NCBI RefSeq assembly: GCF_017798205.1
Contig: NZ_CP060010.1
Coordinates: forward strand, 558,001 to 622,000
Direction: 5' to 3'
Length of the DNA stretch: 64,000 nucleotides
Source of the DNA: Cognatishimia activa
GTDB taxonomy: Bacteria; Pseudomonadota; Alphaproteobacteria; Rhodobacterales; Rhodobacteraceae
Positions 1 to 8,180 of this stretch are shown here, in pieces. How positions within the stretch are numbered: the stretch's first letter is position 1; each line of letters opens with the position of its first letter. A program made the translations under genes and the position numbers. Below the pieces are notes generated by a model that did not search any database, was not told the origin of the DNA, and was given only the letters and a program-made list of their open reading frames with translations.

Positions 1-719
1 TCGACAACTCCGCGACCAGCGTAGGTGACAAAAGACGCCGCGTTGGTTTTCGCCAGAACCGCGCGCGCCGCATCAGAGGCGTGCTTCGCGCCGCCGCCAA
101 AAACAAAGATCGGGCGTTTCGCCGAGGCCAACCGCGTGGCAACATCGGCCACTTTGCTCATGTCCAAAGCCTCAGTGCCAGACCACATCTGCGGCGCGGG
201 CGCAGCTTCTGCCTCGGATCCCGCCAAAGCAATCGGCACCTGAATATGTTTGGTCCGAGGCCGAGCGGCTTTGAACTCGCTAAAGGCGCGGTCGATCAAC
301 TGATAGGCCGCATCTGCCGTATAGGCCTCATGGCTCCAGTCACAGACCGTCGCGGCAGCACCTTCTTGGTCTTTCATCTGATGCAACTGACCTTTGTAGG
401 AGGCAGTCTCGTCCAGACAGGAAGAAATCACCAACACAGGCACAGAGTCGCTATAGGCCTGCCCCATCGGCGTCATCGCATTGCACAAGCCCGGCCCCGT
501 AATCACATAGGCCACACCCGGATTGCCCGACGCGCGCGCATAGCCATCGGCCATGAACCCCGCACCCTGCTCATGACGCGCGAGAACATGGGTGATGCCA
601 GCTTCTTCGATGCCACGATACATCTCGACGTTGTGCACGCCGGGAATGCCGAAAATCACATCGACGCCGCGCGCCTTCAGCATATGAGAGATTTGCGCTC
701 CGAGAGGGCGTTTGGACAT
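1..719 (-). CDS. ThDP-dependent decarboxylase/acetolactate synthase-like enzyme, N-terminal part (cut by window edge)
   Basis: The first 239 residues read as the N-terminal pyrimidine-binding domain of the acetolactate synthase superfamily. The FGIPGVHN segment (about residues 23-30) and RHEQGAGFMADGYAR with the ThDP-activating Glu near residue 50 are diagnostic, followed by VITGPGLCNA. The start ATG at 719 has a GGAGAG ribosome site and directly follows the trkH stop, so the two are co-transcribed. Roseobacter relatives with this sequence style are often labelled 5-guanidino-2-oxopentanoate decarboxylase or a generic ThDP-binding protein. The substrate cannot be told from this fragment, because the PP domain lies outside the window. 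Confidence 0.9.
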   Translation of the reverse strand, partial: MSKRPLGAQISHMLKARGVDVIFGIPGVHNVEMYRGIEEAGITHVLARHEQGAGFMADGYARASGNPGVAYVITGPGLCNAMTPMGQAYSDSVPVLVISSCLDETASYKGQLHQMKDQEGAAATVCDWSHEAYTADAAYQLIDRAFSEFKAARPRTKHIQVPIALAGSEAEAAPAPQMWSGTEALDMSKVADVATRLASAKRPIFVFGGGAKHASDAARAVLAKTNAASFVTYAGRGVV

Positions 720-2168
720 TTAAGCTCTCCAGAATTGGGGGGTAAAGATTACAAAGACGGCCAAAAGCTCGAGCCGTCCAACCAGCATTCCAATGGCCAG
801 GAGCCACTTGGCGGTATCATTGAGCGTGCTGAAATTTCCGGACGGCCCAATGATATCGCCCAGCCCCGGGCCGATATTTGCGATGGCCGCAGCGGCTCCG
901 GAAACTGAGGTCAGGAAATCCAAACCGGTCATCGCCAGAAACACAGACAAAAGCCCAAGCGAGACCACAAAGAACACAAAGAACACCATCACCGAACTCA
1001 GCACGTCGTCGCTGACAGCGCGGCCTGCATAGCGCGGGGTGAAGACCCCATTGGGCGTGTGGATCTTTTGGATCTGAACCCGGATCGCCGAGAACAAGAG
1101 CTGATAGCGGAAGATCTTGATGGAACAGGCGGTCGAGCCCGCGCAGCCTCCGATCAGGCCGATGAAAAAGAACATGGCAATGAGGCTGCTGCCCCAGGTC
1201 ATGTAATTCGCGCTGGCGTAGCCCGTGCCTGAGATGATCGAGGTGATGTTAAACAGCGCTTCGCGGAAGCTTTCTTCGGGGTGTTTTGGGAAAACCGTGG
1301 TCAGCAGGATGGTCGACAGCACCACCAGAACCAGAATGATCGCCAGAAAGGCCCGCACCTGAGAATCTTGGAACAGCGGGGATGAGGCGCCGTTCACTAG
1401 CTGCACATAGCGCACGAAGGGCAAGGCCGCGAGGAACATGAACACAACGGCCGCATATTCCGTCGGCCCACTAAAGGTTCCGAAAGACGCATCGTAGTTC
1501 GAGAAACCTCCGGTCGAGACGGTGGTGAACGCATGCACCAAGGCGTCAAAGAAGGACATGCCAAAGATCAGATAGACCACGATGCAAGCCACAGTCAGAA
1601 AGATATAAATGCTCGAGATCTGCGCGGAAATCTGCGTCGCGCGAGGCAGAATTTTTCCCATGGTATCAAAGCCTTCGGAGCGGAAGATCTGCATACCTCC
1701 GACCCGCAGTTCCGGCAGGAACACCATGGCTACAACGATGATCCCGATCCCGCCAAGCCATTGCAGAATGCCGCGCCAAAGCAAGAGCCCGCGCGGCAGG
1801 GTCTCAAGCCCCGTTAGAACTGTAGACCCTGTAGTGGTCAGACCCGACATCGCTTCAAAGAAGGCATCAACAAACCGCGCCTCGGTTGCCCCCAATACAA
1901 AAGGCAACGCGCCAAAGATCGGCAGAGCCAGCCAGACGCCTGTGGTTAGCATAAAGGTTTGCTGCAGCGTCAGCCCTTGTTGGTTGCCCGACTGACAGGC
2001 CAGGGCCACAAGCCCGCCGACAAGAACGGTAAACAGCGCGCTTTCGCCAAAGACGGGCCAATGGCCCTGCCCGTCGATTATATCCATCACCATGGGCGGC
2101 AGCATCGCAACACCCAGCATGGCCACCATGAGGCCAATGACATATCCGACAGGTCTTAGGTCGATCAT
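720..2168 (-). CDS. trkH: TrkH-family potassium uptake transmembrane subunit
   Basis: Integral membrane K+ translocation subunit, normally partnered by cytosolic TrkA (not in this window). The 482-residue protein shows the four pore-loop repeats of the family: TTTGS near residues 111-115, STGGFS near 218-223, SGTGYAS near 313-318 and NIGPGLG near 431-437. The central glycines act as the selectivity filter. Hydrophobic helices flank each loop. An in-frame TTG at 2204 would add 12 residues, but homologues begin at the MIDLRPVGY-type start, so ATG 2168 is preferred although no clear ribosome site precedes it. It lies in an operon between the DUF1311 gene and the ThDP enzyme. Confidence 0.92.
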   Translation of the reverse strand: MIDLRPVGYVIGLMVAMLGVAMLPPMVMDIIDGQGHWPVFGESALFTVLVGGLVALACQSGNQQGLTLQQTFMLTTGVWLALPIFGALPFVLGATEARFVDAFFEAMSGLTTTGSTVLTGLETLPRGLLLWRGILQWLGGIGIIVVAMVFLPELRVGGMQIFRSEGFDTMGKILPRATQISAQISSIYIFLTVACIVVYLIFGMSFFDALVHAFTTVSTGGFSNYDASFGTFSGPTEYAAVVFMFLAALPFVRYVQLVNGASSPLFQDSQVRAFLAIILVLVVLSTILLTTVFPKHPEESFREALFNITSIISGTGYASANYMTWGSSLIAMFFFIGLIGGCAGSTACSIKIFRYQLLFSAIRVQIQKIHTPNGVFTPRYAGRAVSDDVLSSVMVFFVFFVVSLGLLSVFLAMTGLDFLTSVSGAAAAIANIGPGLGDIIGPSGNFSTLNDTAKWLLAIGMLVGRLELLAVFVIFTPQFWRA

Positions 2169-2219
2169 AGGCGCAGCGTTGGCGTGAACCTCACCCAGTG
2201 TCAACTCATAGCGAGCGGG

Positions 2220-2609
2220 TTAGTTCGTTTCTCCGAAAATGCGCAGGCTTTCCGTGCGGCTGCGGGTCTCGCGTTCAAGGCAGCTATAGTACATCAGCGG
2301 TTCCATGCTGCCGCCACGCACCAAGGTGCTTTCCGCAGCGCATGCAAGGTCTCGGTAGGTGATCCACGCGCGTTGCGCATCGCGCAGCATTGTGGCGGAA
2401 GGCAGCTCGTCTGCTGCGATGTATTTGTCCATTTCCTTGGCCTGCGCCATGGCGAGCTTATAGGAGAGGTTCAGGTCTTCGTCCGCATAGCCATAAAACT
2501 GCGCTGCACAGAAATTCATTTCCATCTGGTTCGTGGCATTGGTGCAATCGACCTCTTGCGCGGCCAAAGGCGAGGCCAAAAGCCCCAAAGCAATCAAAAT
2601 CTTACGCAT
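2220..2609 (-). CDS. DUF1311 / LprI-type small secreted protein
   Basis: A 129-residue protein with a short Sec signal peptide (MRKILIALGLLASPLAAQ). It has the DUF1311 (LprI lysozyme-inhibitor-like) pattern: paired cysteines, the NQMEMNFCAA segment, and RDAQRAWITYRDLACAAE, whose W-x-x-Y-R-D-x-x-C core is typical of the family. It probably works in the periplasm. The start ATG has a strong AGGGGGT ribosome site. Its stop lies about 50 bases before trkH on the same strand, so it probably heads that operon. The family is linked to lysozyme inhibition in mycobacteria, but its role in Rhodobacteraceae is unknown. Confidence 0.85.
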   Translation of the reverse strand: MRKILIALGLLASPLAAQEVDCTNATNQMEMNFCAAQFYGYADEDLNLSYKLAMAQAKEMDKYIAADELPSATMLRDAQRAWITYRDLACAAESTLVRGGSMEPLMYYSCLERETRSRTESLRIFGETN

Positions 2610-2647
2610 GATACCCCCTAAACTGGTGAACCCCAGCTTAGCAGGGA

Positions 2648-3748
2648 TCAGCCAACGTGGAAGAGTGTTGTGAAGAGCTTGGGATCGATGGAGCCCGACT
2701 CAAAGGTCTCGCCCTCAGTCAGGATCGAGACCGCGTCATGGCTGTGCAAGCTTTCCTGATGGCTGGCGATGACGCGGAAATCACCGATGCGCTCGTCTTG
2801 CTGCAACTCAGCACAGAACAGACGTGCAGCGTCTTCTACAAAGATCGGGTTCGCCGCATTCAGTTCCGCAAAGGCCTGTTCGTCCTCGCGTTTCACCATG
2901 ACCTGCGTTTCGGTCGGCACCGCGCGGCGGGCCATGTCGATCAGGTCCTCAAACCACAGCTTCTGGATGGGCTTGGTCACCACAGAAATCCGCGCCACAG
3001 AGCGTTGGGAATGCGGCGTCGCCAACTGTCCACGCGATTGGCGTGCGTGTTCAGAAAGTTCCAACGAACACGGACAGGTCGAGGAATAGACATAGTCCAG
3101 ATGCATGATTTTGAGCGGCTTGCCGTTCACATCCACCTTTTCCATGGCGATATCGTAATACTGATAGCCCTCAAGGCCCGAGCGCAAAGACGGGATCTTC
3201 ATTGGATAGCGCAGGCGCATCTGTATGCGCGCATCAAAACTTCCAAGGTCCGACTTATAGTCTTTCAGCGCATGTTCCAGCACTTCGAAACTAAAGGTCT
3301 TTTCCGCGTGCTTATAAAAGCTGCGCATGATGCGGGACATATTGATGCCCTTCTTGTCCTCTTCAAGGCTGACCGTACCGGTCACAGAGGTCTCAAGGGT
3401 CACATCCCCGCCTTCGCGGGTGCGGTAGGAAATTGGCAGGCGGAAATTCGAGATCCCAACGTGCTGGATCTGTTTCTTGGCGCCTTTGATCAGGCTGGTC
3501 GGCCCGTTTTGCAAATCCGGCAGCGTCTCGCGGTAAGCGGCGTCGACGGTGAAATCCTCGGGGTAGTCACGCGACAGCTCGGGATAATTCGCAACCTCTT
3601 GGCCGGGCAAAAGCCGCGCAATGGCGGGTTCCAGTTCGGCAATCTCAGTGGGGCTCGCGTCCTTGGCCCAAGCGCGCAGCTTCTCAAGGGCCTCTTGGGC
3701 CTCGTCCCGGCTGAGCTCGGACTTTGATTTGGATGGGTGCATGTTCAT
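2648..3748 (-). CDS. folE2: GTP cyclohydrolase FolE2 (type IB)
   Basis: Converts GTP to 7,8-dihydroneopterin triphosphate, the first step of tetrahydrofolate synthesis. FolE2 is the alternative to zinc-dependent FolE, uses other divalent metals, and in some bacteria serves during zinc limitation. The 366-residue protein has the family's VGISNFRLP segment and the S-T-C-P-C-S motif near residues 223-228, which holds the metal-binding cysteine. Length is normal for the family after a poorly conserved N-terminal extension. ATG 3748 is chosen because AGGGAGGTG lies just upstream. The window shows no second folE and no obvious Zur box, so regulation is unknown. Confidence 0.95.
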   Translation of the reverse strand: MNMHPSKSKSELSRDEAQEALEKLRAWAKDASPTEIAELEPAIARLLPGQEVANYPELSRDYPEDFTVDAAYRETLPDLQNGPTSLIKGAKKQIQHVGISNFRLPISYRTREGGDVTLETSVTGTVSLEEDKKGINMSRIMRSFYKHAEKTFSFEVLEHALKDYKSDLGSFDARIQMRLRYPMKIPSLRSGLEGYQYYDIAMEKVDVNGKPLKIMHLDYVYSSTCPCSLELSEHARQSRGQLATPHSQRSVARISVVTKPIQKLWFEDLIDMARRAVPTETQVMVKREDEQAFAELNAANPIFVEDAARLFCAELQQDERIGDFRVIASHQESLHSHDAVSILTEGETFESGSIDPKLFTTLFHVG

Positions 3749-3846
3749 CGGCACCTCCCTAACGCTTGCGTGCGCCTAACTTAGTGCGTCACGGCTGAAA
3801 TTGCCAATTTAACCGACCGATTGCATGTGCAGGGCCGGAAAAACAG

Positions 3847-3875
3847 AAAAAGGGCATACGGATCATGCCCTTTTC
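3847..3875 (-). terminator. Intrinsic terminator downstream of metZ
   Basis: A 10-bp perfect stem (AAAAGGGCAT at 3848-3857 with ATGCCCTTTT at 3865-3874) around a 7-base loop. Read on the minus strand it ends in a T run, placing it about 40 bases after the metZ stop and before the folE2 promoter region. Confidence 0.85.
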
Positions 3876-3915
3876 CAGTATCTTATTCTATCCCGCCCCG
3901 CTGGGCAGGCGTCAA

Positions 3916-5103
3916 TCAGACCTGAGAGGCCTCTAAAGCGACTCGCACGTCCTTGATCAAGTCGTCTGTGTCCTCAAGCCCAACCGAGAAACGGATGAGA
4001 CCCGGTGTGATGCCCAGCTCGGCCTTCAGCTCGTCACTCAGACGCTGGTGCGTGGTGGTCGCTGGATGGGTGGCGATGGATTTGGAATCGCCGAGGTTGT
4101 TGGAAATCACAGGGATCGTCAGCGCATTCAGGAACTTGAAGGCGGCCTCTTTGCCACCTTTGACGTCCAAAGACAGAACCGTGCCGCCGCAGCCGCTGAG
4201 TTGGCTTTGCACCAGAGCATTCTGCGCGTGGGTTTTCAGGCCCGGATAGATCGCGCGTTCCAGGGCTGGGTTGCCTTCCACGGCCTCGGCAATAGCCAAA
4301 GCGCTTTCGGCCTGCGCCTTCACACGCAAATCGATAGTCTCAAGCCCCTTAAGCATGATCCACGCGTTGAACGGGCTCAGCGAGCCGCCGGTGTGTTTCA
4401 TGTAAGGCTCAAGCGTGCCGCGGATGTAATCTTTGGTGCCAAGGATCACGCCGCCCAGAGCACGCCCCTGCCCGTCGATATGTTTGGTCGCAGAGTAAAC
4501 GACAACATCAGCACCCTGCTCGATGGCTTTGGAATAGACTGGGGTCGAGAAAACGTTGTCGACGACGACCGTCGCGCCGACGGAATGCGCGATGTCCGCG
4601 ACGGCCTTGATGTCGATGACTTCAAGCGTCGGGTTGGACATAGATTCAAAGAAACAGACCTTAGTGTCAGGCCGAACCGCCGCGCGCCAGGCATCCAGAT
4701 CGGTACCGTCGACAAAGGTCACTTCGACGCCGAACTTCGAGAGGATGTTTTCCAGAATGTGCAAACAAGACCCAAACAGAGCCTTCGCGGACACCACATG
4801 ATCGCCTGCCTGCACCAAAGAGGTCAGCGCGCCATTGACCGCCGCCATCCCAGAGGCCGCGGCAAAAGCATCCTCTGCCCCCTCAAGCAACGCGATACGT
4901 TTCTCGAACATATCCACGGTCGGGTTGCCATAACGGGCATAGATAAATTCATCAGGACCGGTCTCGATAAAGCGTGCCTCTGCTTGCTCGGCATTGTCAT
5001 AGACAAAGCCCTGCGTCATGTAGATCGCTTCGCTGACCTCGTTGTACTGGCTCCGACGTGTGCCGCCATGCACAAGTTTCGTCCGCTTGTTCCAGTCGCT
5101 CAT
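3916..5103 (-). CDS. metZ: O-succinylhomoserine sulfhydrylase
   Basis: PLP enzyme of the Cys/Met metabolism family that makes homocysteine from O-succinylhomoserine and sulfide in methionine biosynthesis. The 395-residue protein carries the phosphate-binding SGMAAVNGAL segment, the VVVDNVFSTP strand with the PLP aspartate, and the Schiff-base lysine in SATKHIDGQGR near residue 207. The longer frame starting at 5259 runs through the riboswitch and terminator, so ATG 5103, preceded by AAGGAG, is the real start. The gene stands alone between a SAM-II riboswitch and its own terminator, so SAM-controlled expression is expected. MetZ versus O-acetylhomoserine sulfhydrylase cannot be fully separated from sequence alone. 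Confidence 0.95.
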   Translation of the reverse strand: MSDWNKRTKLVHGGTRRSQYNEVSEAIYMTQGFVYDNAEQAEARFIETGPDEFIYARYGNPTVDMFEKRIALLEGAEDAFAAASGMAAVNGALTSLVQAGDHVVSAKALFGSCLHILENILSKFGVEVTFVDGTDLDAWRAAVRPDTKVCFFESMSNPTLEVIDIKAVADIAHSVGATVVVDNVFSTPVYSKAIEQGADVVVYSATKHIDGQGRALGGVILGTKDYIRGTLEPYMKHTGGSLSPFNAWIMLKGLETIDLRVKAQAESALAIAEAVEGNPALERAIYPGLKTHAQNALVQSQLSGCGGTVLSLDVKGGKEAAFKFLNALTIPVISNNLGDSKSIATHPATTTHQRLSDELKAELGITPGLIRFSVGLEDTDDLIKDVRVALEASQV

Positions 5104-5154
5104 CTTCAACTCCTTCGCGCCCGGCGCACCCTCTGAGTGACACCATTCGGGCAA

Positions 5155-5188
5155 TAAAAAACCCCCGTACGGCCAAGCGTAAGGGGGT
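5155..5188 (-). terminator. Intrinsic terminator in the metZ leader (riboswitch expression platform)
   Basis: On the minus strand an 11-bp stem with one mismatch (plus-strand arms 5161-5171 and 5178-5188) around a 6-base loop is followed by six Ts. It sits between the SAM-II aptamer and the metZ start codon, as expected for a transcription-attenuating platform. Because the aptamer is upstream and does not overlap the stem, a direct antiterminator pairing is not obvious. Confidence 0.85.
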
Positions 5189-5200
5189 CCCTTCGTCCTG

Positions 5201-5272
5201 ACCTCTTTAGCGGAATTCGGAGACATCCCTGCCCCACGTGGCCCGCAATCCGGTAACAAATCGCCACGGGGA
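5201..5272 (-). promoter_or_regulatory. SAM-II (SAM_alpha) riboswitch aptamer
   Basis: The minus-strand transcript reads CGUGGC-GAUUUG-uuacCG-GAUUGC-ggGCCACG and, after a connector, CGCUAAAGAGG. The P1 arms CGUGGC/GCCACG, the conserved GAUUUG and GAUUGC strands, and the 3' GCUAAAG pseudoknot strand are the hallmarks of the alphaproteobacterial SAM-II family (the metA motif). It lies upstream of the methionine gene metZ and is followed by a terminator hairpin. SAM binding is expected to reduce metZ expression. The position fits an mRNA leader of about 170 bases. Confidence 0.92.
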
Positions 5273-5452
5273 TCTCTTACTGCGCTGCAGCAACAGGGTC
5301 AACCGAGTCGCTGGGCGTGGGCGCGATTTTCGTAGTCTTACGGACAGAGAGGCCTGCACTTTTGCACCGCCAACCTTGCCGCTTACGTAAACTTCTCTCT
5401 TTGCCGAATGGTTTTCCTCAGGCATGATGCCCTCCGCGAGGGGGTAGAACGC

Positions 5453-6136
5453 ATGACACCGATTGACCTTTATTATTGGCCCACGCCCAACGGCTGGAAG
5501 GCCTCGATTGCGTTGGAAGAATTCGGCCTGCCCTACGAGGTGCATCAGATCAATATCGGCAAAGGCGACCAATTCGCGCCTGATTTCCTGCGCATTGCGC
5601 CGAACAACCGGATGCCCGCGATTGTGGACCATGACGGACCAGACGGAGCGATATCCGTTTTCGAAAGCGGGGCAATCCTGCAATATCTGGCGCGCAAAAC
5701 CGGCATGTTTTACGGCCAGGGTGAGCGCGAGCACGTTGGCGTCGAAGAATGGCTGATGTGGCAAATGGGCGGCGTCGGCCCGATGGCGGGCCAAACCCAC
5801 CATTTCCTGAAATACGCTCCCGAGGACATCGCCTACGCCAAGGATCGCTACCGCAGTGAAACCGCGCGGCTCTATGGCGTTCTGGACCGGCGACTTGCCG
5901 AAAACGAATATGTCGCAGGTGACACCTACACGATCGCAGATATGGCGATTTGGCCTTGGGCGTCCCTATGGCAAGGACAGGAACAGACTCTGGACGATAA
6001 ACCCAACCTCGCGCGCTGGCTGAAAACCGTCTGGGCACGACCGGCCGTGCGACGCGGGCGCGGCTTGTTGGCCGACCTGCGCGGAGATCGCAGCGACACC
6101 TGGGTGGTGCGCGATCTGTTTCCGGATCACGTTTAG
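5453..6136 (+). CDS. Glutathione S-transferase, YfcG/Ure2p-like (Nu class)
   Basis: A 227-residue GST with a thioredoxin-fold N-terminal domain (LYYWPTPNGWKASIALEE, then NNRMPAIVDHDG with the cis-proline and the SVFESGAIL glutathione-binding Glu-Ser). The all-helical C-terminal domain has the WQMGGVGPM.GQ.HHF signature close to E. coli YfcG, a disulfide-bond oxidoreductase with little classical transferase activity. ATG 5453 is chosen over an in-frame start at 5408 because family members begin at this point. The gene is divergent from metZ; its upstream region overlaps the riboswitch side of the intergenic space. Confidence 0.9.
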   Translation: MTPIDLYYWPTPNGWKASIALEEFGLPYEVHQINIGKGDQFAPDFLRIAPNNRMPAIVDHDGPDGAISVFESGAILQYLARKTGMFYGQGEREHVGVEEWLMWQMGGVGPMAGQTHHFLKYAPEDIAYAKDRYRSETARLYGVLDRRLAENEYVAGDTYTIADMAIWPWASLWQGQEQTLDDKPNLARWLKTVWARPAVRRGRGLLADLRGDRSDTWVVRDLFPDHV

Positions 6137-6402
6137 ACCTGCGTGGCTGCCTGAGCCTCGGCCGCGTCCTTGCGTTCACGTCCTGCGGCCTTGCAATAGG
6201 CATCGGCCTCGCTTTTGGTCATGGTTTCGGGATATCCCGTCGCCTCATCCCAATAGAGCCGGTCTGTCGTATAGAGCTGACAGCTTACCTGCCCCTTCTC
6301 CGTCTCCAGCACCACTTCCGGGCTGAGATACTCTGACCGGTCGCAGGCACTCAAGCCAAAGCCCAACACGGCGGCTGCCAATATGCGATGAATGGAACCC
6401 AT
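6133..6402 (-). CDS. Small lipoprotein of unknown function
   Basis: An 89-residue protein with a lipoprotein signal (hydrophobic core then the L-S-A-C lipobox near residue 20). The mature chain has two further cysteines (QVSCQLY and DAYCKAAG) that could pair. The start ATG 6402 has a near-perfect GAGGAGG ribosome site. It is convergent with the upstream GST and overlaps its last codons by 4 bases. No family is recognised. The charged, Ala-rich tail resembles many small envelope proteins of this group. Confidence 0.75.
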   Translation of the reverse strand: MGSIHRILAAAVLGFGLSACDRSEYLSPEVVLETEKGQVSCQLYTTDRLYWDEATGYPETMTKSEADAYCKAAGRERKDAAEAQAATQV

Positions 6403-6565
6403 GTAACCTCCTCGATCCTTTGCCATCTGTGTGGCAACTGCCGCAAAGGCCTAGGGGCATAAACCCCCTGATACTAGGAGAAATTCGTGGGTTGCCTCAT
6501 ATGTGACGCCGGTGGCGCATTATTCCCCGAGGCATGGTTTATTCAGGTTGAAAACGGCGCGTGGT

Positions 6566-7177
6566 TTACGCGTTATCCGCTTCATCCTCTTCAATCCCGT
6601 ATTTGGTGAAGACGCCGGCTTGGGTCATAAAGAACACGAATACAGCCGCCGTCAGACCAAAGGTTTTGAAGTAAACCCAGGTATCCGTGGACTGGGTGCG
6701 CCAAATGACTTCGTTCAGTACGGCAAGGCCAATAAAGAACGCCGTGAGGCGACGAGTCAGGATCATCCAGCCCTCATCTTGTAAGGGCAGTGCCTCTTCC
6801 ATCACGAACTTCAGATAGCTTTTGCCTTGCAGAAGGCCGACGCCAAGGATCCCGCCAAAAAGCACATAGATCATGGTCGGCTTCATCTTGAAGAAGCGGT
6901 CGTCGTTCAGCCAAACCGACAGACCTCCGAAGAGCGTCACGAGGACGACGGTAGCAAGCTGCATCTTGGACACATGCCCGGTAAGACGCCACAGGATAAA
7001 GGTGGTCAGAGCGATGAGGGGCACGAAGGCCGCAGTCACCACGATAAAGCCGTCATAGTCTGTGCCACCAATGGTAAACACCTGATCTCGCAGGCGCAGA
7101 TAGCCGATGAAAAACAGAATGATCGGGCCGAATTCCAAAGCTGATTTCAGCATCGGGTTGATTGTCTTGCCTGCCAT
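6566..7177 (-). CDS. yciB: Inner membrane protein YciB (septation protein A family)
   Basis: A 203-residue polytopic protein with about five hydrophobic segments and the family's early FGPIILFFIGY segment followed later by the NEVIWR motif (near residue 160), which identifies YciB/IspA. Family members influence envelope integrity and were first linked to intracellular septation. ATG 7177 has an AGGACAGG ribosome site and matches the family N-terminus; the upstream in-frame ATG at 7234 would extend into the stop region of the EamA gene. It forms a same-strand run with EamA and ftsY. Confidence 0.92.
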   Translation of the reverse strand: MAGKTINPMLKSALEFGPIILFFIGYLRLRDQVFTIGGTDYDGFIVVTAAFVPLIALTTFILWRLTGHVSKMQLATVVLVTLFGGLSVWLNDDRFFKMKPTMIYVLFGGILGVGLLQGKSYLKFVMEEALPLQDEGWMILTRRLTAFFIGLAVLNEVIWRTQSTDTWVYFKTFGLTAAVFVFFMTQAGVFTKYGIEEDEADNA

Positions 7178-7217
7178 GTGCCTGTCCTTTTCTAAGGGCT
7201 CTTGCCGATATATCGCC

Positions 7218-8120
7218 TCAGCCGCCCATTTCAACTATTACCGCCCCAAGCGCGATCAAAGCCATGAGAGCAATGCGGCGCGGGCCAACGGTTTCCTTCA
7301 GGAACACCACGCCGATGACGGCTGCAAAGATGGTCGAGGTCTCGCGCAGAACCGCGGCTTCGCCGACTTTGTCGAGCCGGGTGGCGAGCATGATCGAGCC
7401 GAAAGAGGCAAAGGCCGTGAGGCCTCCGAAAAAGCCTCGGACCGCAAGTGGCCCAAGCCCCGGGCGGTCTTGCATACGCAGGTACATGACCGCCGCGATG
7501 GGAGGCATAAAGATCCCGTCGATCATGAAGAACCACGCCAGAAAGGTGAACGGATCGGCCGTCGCGCGGATACCGAAGGCGTCATAGGTGGTGTAAAGCG
7601 CCACAAAGAGGCCTGTGAAAATTGCGAGGGCGAGAGCTGCGGGGAGCGTGTCTCGGTTGGATTGCAGGAAGATCAGACTATAGGCAGCAAGGCCGAATAT
7701 GCCTGAGAGCAAGACGCCGACGCCCAGCCATTGGATGCCGGTGAAGGTTTCACCAAAAAGGAAATACGCACCTATGACCGCAAAAAGAGGCCCAGTGCCA
7801 CGCACCACCGGATAGACCACTGTGTAATCGCCCTTGGTGTAGGTGAAGGCCTGCAGAAGTTTGTAACCAACATGGATGAGAAAGACGCCCACAAAGATCA
7901 GCCACATATGCGGTTCAGGCCAAGGCACAACAAACAGCGCAAAGGGCGCAGCCATCAGACCGTAGCTCAGATCAATCGCGCCGCGGCTGAGCCACGGGTC
8001 GTGACGGCCCTTCTGAAGCGCTCCGAAAACCGCATGGAGGAAGGCCGCCAGGAGCGCGAGCGCGAGGGCGAGTTGGTGCCCGGCCTCGGTGCCTTCGAGG
8101 GAGGTGAACCAAGCGCTCAC
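7218..8120 (-). CDS. EamA-family (DMT superfamily) transporter
   Basis: A 300-residue protein with ten hydrophobic helices in two EamA repeats. Characteristic segments are VYPVVRGTGPLFAVIGAYFLFGE in repeat 1 (about residues 100-125) and ETSTIFAAVIGVVFLKE in repeat 2 (about 260-277). Such carriers export metabolites or amino acids, but no substrate can be assigned. The start is GTG 8120. It lies just downstream of ftsY on the same strand, separated by a GC-rich hairpin and a dispersed 3' element. Confidence 0.85.
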   Translation of the reverse strand: MSAWFTSLEGTEAGHQLALALALLAAFLHAVFGALQKGRHDPWLSRGAIDLSYGLMAAPFALFVVPWPEPHMWLIFVGVFLIHVGYKLLQAFTYTKGDYTVVYPVVRGTGPLFAVIGAYFLFGETFTGIQWLGVGVLLSGIFGLAAYSLIFLQSNRDTLPAALALAIFTGLFVALYTTYDAFGIRATADPFTFLAWFFMIDGIFMPPIAAVMYLRMQDRPGLGPLAVRGFFGGLTAFASFGSIMLATRLDKVGEAAVLRETSTIFAAVIGVVFLKETVGPRRIALMALIALGAVIVEMGG

Positions 8121-8130
8121 GGTCTTAGCG

Positions 8131-8180
8131 CCGGGGGTGTCACCCCCGGACCCCCGAGGATATTTTCAGCAAGAGGAAGC
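8131..8180. repeat. Dispersed 3' element, copy A (hairpin plus conserved core)
   Basis: A perfect hairpin (CCGGGGGTG/CACCCCCGG, 8131-8149) is followed on the plus strand by a core reading CCCCCGAGGATATTTTCAGC then AAGAGGAAGC (8151-8180), which ends exactly at the ftsY stop codon (minus strand). The same core recurs at 16384-16415 and 51036-51069. Confidence 0.7.

Noticed and set aside
2168-2204. TTG at 2204 as the trkH start.
   Set aside because: The extra 12 residues are not family-like; homologues begin at the ATG at 2168.
5207-5803. 198-codon minus-strand frame across the riboswitch.
   Set aside because: It is a shadow of the GST gene and overlaps structured RNA; no homology signature.
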